64,000 bases of DNA from Chiua virens (taxonomy: Eukaryota; Basidiomycota; Agaricomycetes; Boletales; Boletaceae): positions 434,001 to 498,000 of the forward strand of contig JAHNUO010000018.1 in NCBI GenBank assembly GCA_019787685.1, written 5' to 3'. Both the position numbers and the translations under genes were made by a program. Below, in pieces: positions 36,560-48,500 of this stretch (within the stretch, counting starts at the first letter, position 1; every line of letters starts with the position of its first letter). The notes under the pieces are model-generated. The model searched no databases. It worked only from the letters and a program-made list of their open reading frames with translations, and had not been told where the DNA came from.

Positions 36560-36835
36560 TGTTTTGCAGAGAGTGCTGAGTGCTGGGTGAAGTCGGTCAA
36601 GGTGTGGTGAACTGTCGCAGTAGATTCGACTCATCAGCTGAACCTTCTGCCTTGATAACAAGTTCCAAGGAGATTGAATTGACCAAAATACGCCGAAACT
36701 ACTGCAGAAGCTCCACCAGGACTCGGAGAATCATTGATCCATGTAACCCAGCGCCAGTCTTGATTTCAGCGTCCTTTACACTGGCACATGGCTCCGCCCG
36801 TTTTTATTGCTGACCATGTTGCAGGCAGGCCCTGT
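36560..36835 (+). pseudogene. Decayed copy of the carboxylesterase promoter and start region (copy 1)
   Basis: The stretch shares many blocks with the flank of the intact esterase at 40040-40245: the GAAAC..CTCCACC block, GTCCTTTACAC in place of GTCCTTTAAAC, and finally TTGCTGACCATGTTGCAG, the same start-codon context. The reading after that ATG does not continue as an esterase. It is the 5' end of a deleted gene copy. Confidence 0.55.
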
Positions 36836-37261
36836 GCCATGGGCGAGCGTAACACTAACAGAATGAGACCGTAACAAGTGTTGCTCCAGGATCTTTCCCT
36901 TCGCCCAACGTTCGTGCGTCAAACTCACCCCAACGCTCCCTATGTGTCACTTCCTCATTGCCTCTCGGGGAGTAGGACGGCTGAATGCACTCATACCGCG
37001 GTTCAATTTCAAAGCAAGGTCATCTGAATTTCCCGTGTATTCGTGTACAAAACGTCCACACAAATAAATACAAATTAACATAGGTACACAAGCCATTGCA
37101 ACCGCGACGACGTACTGTCCTTGACTACGAATTGAACTCATTGGCAAGCAAGGTGCCGAAGCGCCAGCGGCGCTCACTAGTAAAACAGAGTATCTGTATT
37201 TGTACGTCACACATCACGAGTTACGATGTGAATTCACTGGCATTTGAACCTCACTAGCGCT

Positions 37262-37509
37262 CTTGGTTTCTTTTGATCAGCGAGAAAATACATTCTAACG
37301 ACTTCAGTTTCAACGCCTCTGATTTACTCAGCATGTATGCTGCCGAGGACATGGTCTCTTTCCTCGTCCGTTTCGTCACCAGTCTTGATCCTAATGTTGG
37401 AGAGAGCACAGACCTATACTGGCTACAGTACGATGCAGCAATTGATAAGACTACGCTGGAATTCTTGGCCGGGTTGGTCCCACAAGCATTAAATACTATG
37501 CAGAAGTAG
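37262..37509 (+). pseudogene. Carboxylesterase 3'-terminal fragment
   Basis: The frame encodes DLLSMYAAEDMVSFLVRFV..LDPNVG and a D/QYDA..LEF segment. This parallels the last exon of the intact esterase (DILNVYTAQDMSSYLLRFVSNLDPNIG) at about 60% by eye. A splice acceptor-like TTTGATCAG precedes it, as before exon 13 of the intact gene. The rest of the gene body is absent between 36835 and 37262, so this is a truncated paralogue. Confidence 0.75.
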
Positions 37510-37779
37510 TAGCATATCTGACAAGCCTCACGTTCCAGTTGGTGACTTCATGGTGAGTTTTTTTTTGGGGGGGGTCTCCATTTATGTTCCGTTCAAGGAG
37601 AGGCCATGACCCCGAGCCGGGATGCCCAGGATGGTCGCGGTTCGTGTTTTAGACTACTCTGTGTCACATGCTGTGACGCTCTCCAACTCCACTCAGCATC
37701 TCCCAGACCCTGCCTCTACACCGTTGTGGTATCATAACACGTTGTATTCAACATGCAGCTCGATTTGTAGGACAATACA

Positions 37780-38400
37780 AAAGTCTAGGCACAAGATGGC
37801 ACCTGTTCCCGTAATGAGAGAGGCAGTGGGGAAACACCTTGGAACATATCAAACGTCGAGGGTATCTTCACCGCGGTAGCTGTGCAGTGTTGAGCGCTGC
37901 CGAGATGGAGGTGTCCAAGTGACAGGACCCGATCCAGCGCTGAGTGCTAGGGCCGTCAGGACAAGGGAATTGGCCAGCGCAGCAGAGTAGAATCAAATCA
38001 AGAGTTCACTGTCACAGTAGATTTCTCGAAACTCTCGCGGAAGAGGATCATCATGGTCCTGGCAATTTCTCCTTCGTGCAATCTCGATTTGAACATCCTT
38101 TAAACATATCTCTGCCTGGTAGTTGTTGCTGACCATGTTGCAGATAGGCTGGTCATTCATCAATTTATATGATTTGTTGGACATTCCGTTCACTCAATCC
38201 ACGGATGTCACGCTCTCCCACCAGCATGGATCTTGATTTTTAGTGTCATGCGATTATAACTCTCTGTAAATCTGTGATGTTCAGCTCCCTCAAGCAATAT
38301 TGCCATCATACAACCCGAGTCAGTAACAATCTGTGGTCCTACATGCCCCCAACTGCCGTAGTTAACAATGATCCTCTTGCTCTCCAGTTTACTCGCTAAG
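37780..38400 (+). pseudogene. Decayed esterase locus, copy 2: both flanks without the gene body
   Basis: 37785-38165 repeats the upstream flank of the intact esterase (39818-40285), including TCTAGGCACAAGA, GCAGCAGAGTAGAATCAAAT, TCTCGAAACTCTC and TGCTGACCATGTTGCAGA. 38220-38365 repeats its 3' flank (42840-42965), including CTCAAGCA..CCATCATACAACC. Only a few codons follow the ATG (MLQIGWSFIN), so nearly the entire coding region was deleted between the flanks. Confidence 0.65.
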
Positions 38401-38879
38401 ATCATCAATCATTCTATGCAAAATCTGAACATCCCATTTTACAACTAGAAGACCATCGCAGGAATGACAACGCGCAGAGGCAATCTTGGAGGAATATATA
38501 GAAACCTCGAAAAATGTGGCGGACCCGACTCAGAGTCAAAGTGTACTTCGAAGCATATTGTATTATGTAGTACACACACATCGTAGTAGGGACGTAAAAT
38601 GTAATATGATGACTCAGACGTGACTCACACAGACACTTCTCGCCGGGATCGACAACCTCGTATCAGCCCCACCTGCTTTCGTGGAGAACAATCAATGGCT
38701 CGATCACCGTAGAAATCATCAACTGTTCTTTTTTTGCATGTCCAGTGATTCTTGGGAGGCTTCCTTGATCAGCCCCAAACTTGAATGTATGGTACATAGT
38801 AGTAAGATCTTCTTTCCCTTGTTCTTCCAGCAGGTATCCCCGGCCTCAAATGAAGCGTTAGGGGAAGCCAATTTATGTA

Positions 38880-39045
38880 AGGTATGGTGAGCCTTCTGCC
38901 TTGCTGATAACTTGAAGTTCCAAGGAAATAGAATTTGGACCAAAATACCCGAAACTCGCAGCAGCTCCATCGCGACCTGAAGAATCATTGATCCGTGTAT
39001 CCTCAGCGCCAGTCTAGATTTGAACGTCCTTTACACGTGCTCCTG
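38880..39045 (+). pseudogene. Decayed esterase 5'-flank fragment, copy 3
   Basis: The sequence resembles copy 1 (36640-36800) closely: GCCTTGCTGATAACTTG.AGTTCCAAGGA, CAGCAGCTCCA, AGAATCATTGATCC.TGTA and CAGCGCCAGTCT. It ends before the start codon. 38430-38880 between copies 2 and 3 shows no recognisable gene. Confidence 0.55.
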
Positions 39046-39054
39046 CCCACCTGA

Positions 39055-39180
39055 CGAGTTCATGATCGCCGTGTTTAAATTCACTCAAATGTTAGGTAGG
39101 CTGCCAGTGTGATAACAGTGAGATTGCGGGACAACACTGCCTGACTTGTGATGCCAGTGCGGTTACTGTGAGAATAACGT
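39055..39180. repeat. Degenerate relative of the 36.4-kb hairpin element
   Basis: Shared blocks with 36349-36484 include TCATGATCG, ACTCAAATGT.AGGT and GATTGCGGGACAACACTGCCTGACT. They are in the same order but interrupted by a short insertion (GCCAGTGTGATAACAGT-like, itself repeated near 39163). The fold-back is no longer complete. Confidence 0.45.
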
Positions 39181-39267
39181 CAGGTGTACACACTATCCAA
39201 GGACAGGACACTAGTAGCATGCGTTTTAGGTGCTTCGCATTTTGACTATGTACATAGTACGATGCGG

Positions 39268-39306
39268 CTATCAGTGGCACGGGGCCGGGCCCCGTGCCAC
39301 TGATAG
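39268..39306. repeat. Perfect 39-bp palindrome
   Basis: CTATCAGTGGCACGGGGCC is followed by one G and then its exact reverse complement. The stem is 19 bp and GC-rich. It lies about 930 bp upstream of the esterase start codon and is not part of the 36.4-kb element. Function is unknown; it could be a transposon footprint, a cruciform or a transcriptional stop. Confidence 0.9.
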
Positions 39307-40236
39307 GGGAGTGCATAGCCACCTTCGGCAAATAGTGACCTTTTTCATCATGAATGGCCGATCATTTCAGGTTCATTTTCTATCATCCCAATAACGCATT
39401 CATGCATCATGCATCGTCGTCCTTCATTTGAGTTGGGGTTACTCCACTTTTCAACACGTGAGACCCCCGTGGGGCACCTCAGGCCGAACGTTAACACTCA
39501 CGCTGGCATCTTGCACAACTTCTCGCGTCGGTACGGATGTCTAACCCATCAACAATGTATTTACATGCCTTGGAAGTTCAGACGTTCACAATCCGCTTCC
39601 CTAAACACGTTTAAGCCCTGGTACTGCACACTCCGCACTGGTTTTTTTCCCTACTCTTGCCTCCCCGCGAACAACCATCCCATACTTTCTGCATATCCCA
39701 CAATTAGACAGGATGTACTCTCTCAGCTGCGACCACACCATCGTTGCGTCTGGTTGTACAACCTCTGTTTCCTCTCGGTCAAAGATTCCGTTGATTGTCT
39801 CGAACGCTCAAATTAGATCTAGGCACAAGAGGGCACCTTTTCCCGTAATGAGAAAGTAAGAGAGGCAGCTCGGCAAAACACCATGGGACATATCAATCGT
39901 GCAAGGAATCTTCAACACTTTAGCTGTGTGGAAGTGGCGCTGAGCGCTAGGGCAGTCAGGACAAGGGATTTGGCGACTCAATGGCGAGTGCAGCAGAGTA
40001 GAATCAAATAAAATGTTCACTGTTATAGTGGATTCAACATCAACAAAACCTTCTCTGCCGCTTCGCTGCCAAGTACTTCAAGTCCAAAGGAAATCAAATG
40101 GACCGCAATGTCTCGAAACTCTCACGAAAGCTCCGCCGTGACGATCATCATGATCCTGGCAATCCCCCCTTTGTGCAGCCTCGATTCAAGTTTGAACGTC
40201 CTTTAAACATGTCTCTGCCTCTTATTGTTGCTGACC

Positions 40237-42733
40237 ATGTTGCAGACTTGGACAAGCTGGTCATTCCTCTGGCTATCAATCTTCTTCGCTTTCTTGAGCC
40301 ACGCAGGCTCTGTACAAGCTAGCATACTATCACCGACGGTCACCCTGGACGATGCGACCGTGACAGGTGTCTTCTTAGGAACTGTTAACAAATTCCTAGG
40401 CATCCCGTTCGCCCAGCCTCCGTATGTCAAAGTTTACTCCAACACTTTCCGTATGTCATTGATTTACCTTCCTGATCGTCTCTCTGGAACAGGACAGGAC
40501 ATCTACGTTTCCAGCTCCCGCAGCCACTGCAGTCGTATAACACCAGCTTCTCCGCCACGGCGTTTGGACCTGCATGTCCTCAGCAAGAAATCAAAGTCCC
40601 ATTGCCCTCTTTTCTGCCCACCGAGGCGGTCAACTTTCTGACGAACTCCATTTACAAGATTGTCACCCCTTCTGCAGAGGATTGTATGTAGGAAATTCGT
40701 ATCGTATATCCGCTCCTGGGTCCGAATCTCATGTGATGCTGATTCAATAGGCCTCACATTGAATGTAGTCACTCCTGTCTTTGCAAATCCTGCCTCGAAG
40801 TTGCCCTGTAGTGGTAGTGAGTGACTTCCGTTGATCCTTCTTCTACTGACCAAGAAAAAAATCCTGAATAGTGGATATTTGGAGGGGGATTTGAGCTTGG
40901 TGGAACGGACATGTGCGTGTCACTAAGGCTCCCTTGGCTACATCATCATGCATGATTTTGACTAGCGACCATGATTGCAGTTATGACGGTGGCATCATCG
41001 TGGATAAAGCCATCTTGCTCGGAGTTCCCGCCGTATATGTCAGCATGAATTATCGGTGAGGACTCTCATACCTATGATGGTCACAAATATGTGTCTGAAT
41101 ACGGGCAATTGGGAACCAAGGGTGAATGGTGAGCTACGCATCAGTTATATCTAAGTTCTGTCTGCATGTACCGATCGTCATGCGCCTAGCGTTTGGGTTC
41201 TTGGGAGGCCAAGAAGTCAAAGATGCCGGTGTCGGAAATTTGGGCCTTCAGGATCGTACGTGTTTCCTTCACTCACGTTTATTGCCGTTCTTTTTCTTAT
41301 TTCGGTTCGTCGCAAAACAGAACGCCTTGCTCTGAAATGGGTACAGAAATACATCACCGCATTCGGGGGAGATCCTACTAAGGTCACAATGTAACAGTTT
41401 TCTGCCTATGATCTATATCTCACGCTGACAAGGATATGCCACCGTTGTACAGTTGGGGCGAGAGTGCGGGAGCAATGTCTGTCGGCTTGCACATGGTGAC
41501 GAACGGAGGAAACACAGATGGTCTATTCCGAGCAGGATTTATGCAAAGTGGATCACCGCTTCCAGTGGGAGACATCACGCGTGGACAACCATACTACGAT
41601 GCTCTTGTTGCGGCGACAGGGTGCTCTGATTCAACAGATACACTGGGATGTTTGCGCGAGGTACCGTACCAAACGTTATTCGATGCAATGAATCAATCTC
41701 CTGGGATATTTTCGTACCAGGTATGTCTTCTTGAGAATCCAAAGATACTGCATGACTGACGGTCTGCGGTTCAAATGCGTGCGCTCTTACAGTCGCTCGC
41801 ATTGGCATGGATACCTCGTGTGGATGGTGTATTCTTGAAGGACGACCCACAAAAGCTTATTCAGCAGGGATCAGTTGCGAACGTACCATTCATCAGTGGT
41901 AAGTTGCATTCTCGCTTCTCCGAATTGTCCGGTGGGATCTGACTATTCGGTACGTAAGGCGATTGCGATGATGAAGGCACGATTTTCTCTCTCTCAACCC
42001 TCAACGTCACGTGAGTTGTCATCAAATAATTCAGACCAAGTGCGTGTAACACGACCCGCTGCTCATTAGGACGGACGCACAATTCGAGGAATACCTCCAT
42101 ACTTACTGGTTCCCGGAAGCATCGGCCACTGAAATCAGACGATTGATGACATATTATCCTTCCGACCCTGCTCGAGGATCGCCGTTTGGTACAGGTGACC
42201 TGTATGCATTCGGCATACCACAGTTCAAGCGGTTTTCTGCCTCCCAGGGGGACCTGGCGTTTCAGGCGCCGCGCCGGTTCTTCATACAGAATCGCTCGGG
42301 AAAACAGAATATATGGACATTTGGCACGTCATGCTTTACTACGTAAATTATTGAACCTCACTCCTGGTTTCCTTTGATTAGTGAGCAAACGACTGAAGGC
42401 AGCCCCTTTCATCGGTTCCGTGAGTCGATATGCACTGTCTCTGCTCCATTCTCGTGCGATGAGCTAATTTTGTAATGACTTCAGTTCCACGGCTCCGACA
42501 TACTCAACGTCTATACTGCTCAGGACATGTCTTCTTACCTCCTCCGTTTCGTCAGCAATCTCGATCCTAATATTGGACTGAGTCTAGACATATTTTGGCC
42601 ACAATACGATGCAGTGCATCAGACAATGCTGGAATTCTCGGATGGTTTCTTTTCACAGTCGTTGACAACGGATACATATCGTGCGGAGGCGATGGCGTAT
42701 GCGATGAACCTGACTTTAGCATATCCGCTGTAG
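40237..42733 (+). CDS. Type B carboxylesterase/lipase, secreted-type, 14 exons
   Basis: Exons: 40237-40421, 40493-40683, 40751-40816, 40872-40912, 40981-41055, 41121-41128, 41190-41255, 41321-41390, 41453-41720, 41793-41898, 41959-42010, 42070-42323, 42382-42419, 42485-42733; about 555 residues. A hydrophobic signal peptide (SFLWLSIFFAFLSHAGSVQA) starts the protein. Family motifs are FLGIPFAQPP, a disulphide-type AEDCLTLNV, the oxyanion-hole FGGGFELGG, the nucleophile WGESAGAMS, an acidic site near GDCDDEG, and the catalytic His in SFHGSD. It should hydrolyse esters outside the cell; the substrate is unknown. Exon 6 has only 8 nt. The intron after 42323 is GC-AG. One extra C in CCC at 40804-40806 breaks the frame just before the oxyanion loop. 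The other exons are in phase. Confidence 0.85.
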
Positions 42734-43670
42734 TGAGCACGCGAGAGAGTTGACACAGGTGGAGTCAGAAGTTGGCTGGGGCACGTAGGTGTACATGTCA
42801 ATCGTGCAGGGGTCTTTCTGATGTACACAGAATCACCGGTGCCAATACATGTTTTGTATGTTATTTCAGGCGATTGTAACTCTTTAAATCTGCGTCTTCA
42901 GCTCCGAGCCTCAAGCATCGCCACCATACAACCTCAACAACAGCAATGTGTGGACCACCAGTCAGTCCATGCTCGATCTGCTTTTGGTGCTCGTCCACGA
43001 GGTATTGCGTTTGGTGTTGCTTCAGGGGATGATCAATGACACGGTTTCCTAAGGCCTATGTCGGCGGGCTGAAAGATGTCTGTGCCTAGCACCTAGCATT
43101 CAAATTGGGCACGTCAGGACGATAAGATTTGCCTCAAAAGTGAAGATAGAACTTACAACGAGCTGGCACGAAACGAAGGATGACATGCGGGAACTTGTCA
43201 AAAATGCAGGAACGGAAGTCCTCGCTTGTATGAACTGGATAACAGTCTAGGTAAACGATGGCGTACTGATCATCATCGAGATCCGGTTCGGTCTCATGAT
43301 ACGACAACGGCAGGGTTCGAAAACACGTTCAATCCACTGTAAGCCATTGTTAGTACCTCTGATCTGCCATGCGCAATAGAAAACAATATTATGACAAACC
43401 TCTTTCATTGTCTTCAGTGCCACATGGTTACTAACGTCCCTGCATAACGCACCGCGCCGCCAGCTTACGACCCCTTACGACCGCCTTATAGGGTCTACTA
43501 ATCCGGTTTTGAACATTACAAGATTCGTGTCAATGAAAAAATTGTCATTCCGCTGACTCGGAAGGAATTTGAAAATTCAGAGCATTGCGCATATGTTATG
43601 GCCATGTACCAGTAGCACTCCAGAGAGGAAGTTTTCGCTACTATAACTGCTGGAGCATTGATATGTATCA
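42734..43670. other. Intergenic, esterase 3' flank
   Basis: 42840-42965 is the template of the flank duplicated at 38220-38365. The remainder (43000-43670) shows no open frame of note, no RNA gene and no clear repeat. It separates the converging ends of the esterase and the minus-strand acyltransferase. Confidence 0.4.
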
Positions 43671-45550
43671 TTACAATTTCGAATCGCTCACAACGAGCAA
43701 CCCAATCCTGATTGTTTCCTGCAGCATCTTTTTCAAAACGTCATCTCCCCAAGCAGCAGCACCCTGACATCATGAATAAGAACAACGTAGAATAGTGTGC
43801 TCAAATAACCAACCTCAACTTGAAAGTGCAGCTTCCTATGCATTGTCCACGACCGAACAGACCTGTGAGGCGAAGGAAGAGGAAAACAAAAGCATTAAAT
43901 CGCGCGGTCCGGAGAAGGGAGCATATTGCATCGATGACTTACATGATCGTAGTTACGCGTGGTGCCAAATATAGCTGGTCGACATTGATGTGCCCTTGGC
44001 GTGTCGCTATTCTGTTCTCTACTATACCGAGGTTCTGAAAGTCACATCCCCATGGGAGACCGGGTAACCCTGAATCGGCTCCAGGGAGAGGCAGCTGCGC
44101 AAAAATAGGCATCACCATAGGGAGGCAACGATTGGGCAAATATTTGTCAAACTGCTCCTGAACTTTTTTTGCCGTCATGATCAATATTGCTTTTTCGCTG
44201 CCTTGTCTCAATGGCTCAGTCATCGGAATGCGCAGTGGCATCAGACAAAGAGACGATGTGAAATACGTCTTCGGATTGATGGATGGTTTCAAAAAACGTT
44301 CGGGAGAGGCACTAGAAACAGACTGTGAGATAAACAGCACGGTAAAGAGTATCACCAACCTGGACATGTGGATTGGGAAATAGACGTCATCTCTTGGAGG
44401 GATTGGATTCAGCTTGAATTGCGCCAAACCGTTCGCTGCCTTGAACAACGCCGAAAGCGAGACACCTAGCTGCTTCGCACGTGCAACAATTGCCCTCGTT
44501 TCCGACTCCGACAGAGTGATATGATGACGGATGGGTCGCTCGGACATATCCAGAGGGCGGGATGGAGGGAGTAAGGTGTGACCAGACTAATGAAAGTTAT
44601 TACTCCTATGAAAGAATGAACGGAAGAAAAACACTCCGGCGAAGCTCACCGAAAACATCAGTTCCGTCTGTCTCATGGCATCCTGCAGTAGCTCTGCTCC
44701 GAACGTTTCCCATCCTGTAGGCACCCCTCCCGTTGCGGAAATTACGTCCACAGGAAGGTTCTTCCACTCCTCCGAACGCATGATCGTCACGTCCATCCCG
44801 CTACCAGACATGAATTCGCACATCAAGTTCAGTGCGTGGAGGGAAGGTCCAGCGTCCATCATGGAGTGGGGGCCATGAAAGAATAGGGAATATTCCCTTC
44901 TACTATCGTGACTTTCCTTCGACGTTACAAGGAGGTAAACCCTGAACAGAGTGCTCGTGCCATTCGTACCAATGTAAGGCAGTTTCTTGAGGTTGATATC
45001 TTTCGCAAACTCTGATGAGTTGAGTGAAGATCCAGCTGTTCAACGACAAAGGCGAGATCGAGCCATGCCTCGCGATCGGCCGAGGGAGTGTACACCCATC
45101 TGGGAGATTCCTCGTCCTCTATGGCACAGCAAACGATGGGACAAACAAAACTGGGGAAATGAATGTCATCCCTTTCAATCGTGCAGAAAAGCGGGGTCTC
45201 CTTACCGAATTTATCGAGGGCTTGACGACTACGATCTTTCACTTCCTCTATCCCAAGCGGAGAGGTAAACTTGATTCCCTGGCATACCTCAGACTCTCTG
45301 TCAAGTCGACAAATTTGCCAGATCAAACATGATAAAAGACTCAAGATTTTACTTACCCGTCCAAGGTTAACCAGCGATTGTGCATCCAAAGCTCAGAACC
45401 AACCAACGGTCTAAGGGAAGCCCGCGTGGTCAATCTCCGATGACAGAATGATATAAACCACATTACTGACCGAGTGTACACGGGTGGGTGGCGATTGGTA
45501 TTGAGAACCCATTCTGTCTGAGAGGGATGTTTTGGCAAACTAGACGCCAT
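43671..45550 (-). pseudogene. HxxxD acyltransferase, damaged paralogue (minus copy)
   Basis: Exons by comparison with the plus copy: complement of 45471-45550, 45357-45410, 45206-45297, 44650-45150, 44360-44586, 43943-44311, 43814-43862, 43671-43763. Splice positions and exon sizes match the plus copy except exon 3 (92 versus 93) and exon 4 (501 versus 502). Each lacks one base, at the exon 3 end (45206) and near 45033-45036. The catalytic motif is HSMMD. The family is the chloramphenicol-acetyltransferase-like fold (alcohol/BAHD-type acyl transfer from CoA). The former intron 3 (45151-45205) is open and in frame with exon 3, so reading through it rejoins exon 4 but not past 45035. Probably a recent pseudogene, or intact with two sequence errors. 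Confidence 0.75.
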
Positions 45551-48500
45551 TTGGGGCACTGTCGGTATGTTGTGAGTTTCATAATGTGGCCTCCTGTAAA
45601 AGTACTTATGATAAAGTACTTGGCATTTTGGAAGTTGGAACCTTGACGAAAATTTGTGCTTCTCGATCCCCATAAAACAGCCGGCCCATCGCCAAAATAC
45701 GCGAGCGCAGTACCGAACCACAGTTGTCGGAGTAATTTGACATGACACCTGAGTGCTCAGCTGAGAGAGCTATTCACCCGAGGTGGGCCATGAAAAGACT
45801 TGTGGAGAGAATGAATGAACACTACTTGAAGTACGCACAACTCATGGTCGTTGAACGAGGTACATGCGGCCACGAACACAAGGTGATAGTGACAGCGGCT
45901 TTTCAGGATAAAGCGCTCATCCTGCTTCAACATTTCAACTCCATTCCGCTCATTGTACAACTCGTCCTCCACGTTGCGTCAGACGCATCCTTTACGGCGT
46001 CGCCAAGACCACGACCAAATACATAATCATAGCCAACTTCGATCAGCAGAACTAAGCGAGCCTTCAGAATGGTGGCGCCCCGATTGGTTAGTCTGTGAAG
46101 TGGGCCTGAGAGCCTTTTTGACATCGCTTAGGGCTCGTTCAGTTGCGAATGAGCTGCGACGCTAGGGTTGTCAAGCGATAACGTTACTACATAGGGCCTT
46201 TGCTGATCTGAGGAAAACAGCCTGGGTTGTAACGTTACTGTTTGACAGCTCTAATCTAGGATACTATGTAGTATCATTTCGTTCCCGATCAAGACCTCTC
46301 CGAGAGGCTCTGCGACGCAGGCGATGCTTCCATTGATCAGTGACCCCTTCGACGACGGGGTATACGACTGTCAACGTTTCCTTATCAAGGGAGCCGGCCC
46401 TTGATGCGGCTCCCCCTCGCCTCTCGACCTTCCAGCTAAATGGTGAGATCCAGTCTTCCGACCACATTTGACACGATTGATGGCCGTTGACCAATCGATT
46501 CGTCGAAGGGATACTCAGCTTTGGAAGATCGTACTCATGCCCTATCAACCAGTTTGACGACACCGATCCAATTTACCGACCCTATCGGAGATTCCTCTCC
46601 TTGTTATCAACTCGAATGATCTGATCCATCAATGCCATCAACTCTCCAAGTGTCGCCTTCTCCAACTCCTCAATCACACTTCGTTTCTTTGCCCTCCGAC
46701 AGCATCATCACCATTCTACTCGCACGACTCGCGCATACCTCCGACGTCTTCTTTGGAAAAAAAACAAGTATCGATTGTCCTCACCTCGCCTTCCGCAGTC
46801 GTCGAAGTGCCTCAAAGACCAGAGAGAAGCCATTGAACGGCCCAAACATCAATATGCGCCATCACTTCCATTCGCTCGACAGCCTACTAATCTGCATTCT
46901 CTCCAGTACGCCTACTTGAGGGCATGGAGAAATGTCGTAGGTGGTGGTGACGACGTATTATTCTCTGTTTGACACATTCGAATTTGGTGGCTATCAATAT
47001 CATCTCGCCGGCGGCGAATCCGCTCTTACTCTGCGACGGAGCCGGTGAGGACCGTACAACAACCAAATGGAGACTCCTCGGGACGTGTTTGCGCGCGTGC
47101 AACATGGCAATGGTCGTGCACGAAGTCGACCGCAGTTGGAGACTCGCTATCAAAATGGACGAAGTCAATGACAAGAAAACAACACGGATCTATTCAAGAC
47201 GGCCATGGCGATCCTTCCGTCCTATGAGGTTCGGTCAAGTTGGGCGACGTCGCCGGCAGGCCACAAGTCGAAGCTGCTATTGCAAGGTCACAGTTACCTT
47301 CTCTTTTTGAGTGCGAGATATCAAGGCGACGCTGGGCAAGTTGGCACGCTCTCGAGGTGTGGGGGTCAGCACCTCACGGTCATCGCAGGATCTAGGTTCA
47401 AGTTGTCGGTTGGGACTCAGATAGAGATAGGTGGTTTGGACGCGACGTGGGGTCGCTCCCAGTCCGTTCATCAGTCGATTGAATTTCCGATATTGATATT
47501 GATCAGCATTCAACGTTGTCAATGAGGAATGCGTCCATCGACGACTTCCGATGTCGTTACAATCTAACATACTCGATATCGAACAGAAGACAAAGTGGGT
47601 GACATGTGGAAAGAAAAACACCCGTTCTTGGACTTGGCGCGTCGGAAGCGAGGGGCAGAGCCCGAAATAAACGTTTGTTTGGGGCCGGCATCGGTCACCA
47701 GTGGATCCCGAGCGTATTATAGTGAGTGCGCCCAAAAATGGATGGTTCGAGACTACAACGACCCATGCTTAATAGCGGCCACATCGACATTGTCCCGGCC
47801 AGATTGGAACTTCGGAAAAAGGTTGTCCAATGGTGAGCGTTACGGTACACCTTTGAGCCTGCCCGCCGAGCGCAAAGAACTCATTTTTGATCTTCTAAGT
47901 ATGTACCCACTAAGGCTCGCTTGGCTTGATTTTGAGAGCTGTCAAACAGTGACGTTACAAACTCGTTTTCCTGCCAGTGATCTCGGCGTCGCGACCGTTA
48001 TTATGTAATTTAAAGTGGCCTCACTGTGGCGCATCCAATGACCATGCTGGCGGCCCAGCATCCACATTGCCCCGTCGGATTGTTCGTAATTTTTTTTTTT
48101 CAATGGTAAACGTCACGGTGCCAATCTTTGAACCTGCTCGGCGCAAAGGACTCAATTTCGATAGTTCTTTTTCCCGCTTTCTTGCCAGCAAAGTAACGTT
48201 ATCGCTTGACAATTCTACGCAGCTCATTCGCAGCTGAACAACTTGAAGCCCTCTCAGCTGATTGACCAAAAACTTGAAGCATCTAAGCGATGAGTCAATT
48301 TGGCTCTGGCTGGCCCACTTTACGGACTAACCAAACCGGGCACCATCATGAAGCCGAATGGCTCACTTCAAGTTAGTTCTGCTGATAGGTCGGCAGGCTG
48401 ACAGCTGTCTATCGCTAGCCGATCTAACACGCCTCGTGAGATCCGGAAGGCCCTGATAGCTTCGGAGACCTTGACTTATAAGTGAACACGGTAAGCTCGG

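Noticed and set aside
47595..48008. 137-codon plus-strand frame in the acyltransferase spacer
   Set aside because: It overlaps the duplicated non-coding flank and tandem repeat and shows no domain.
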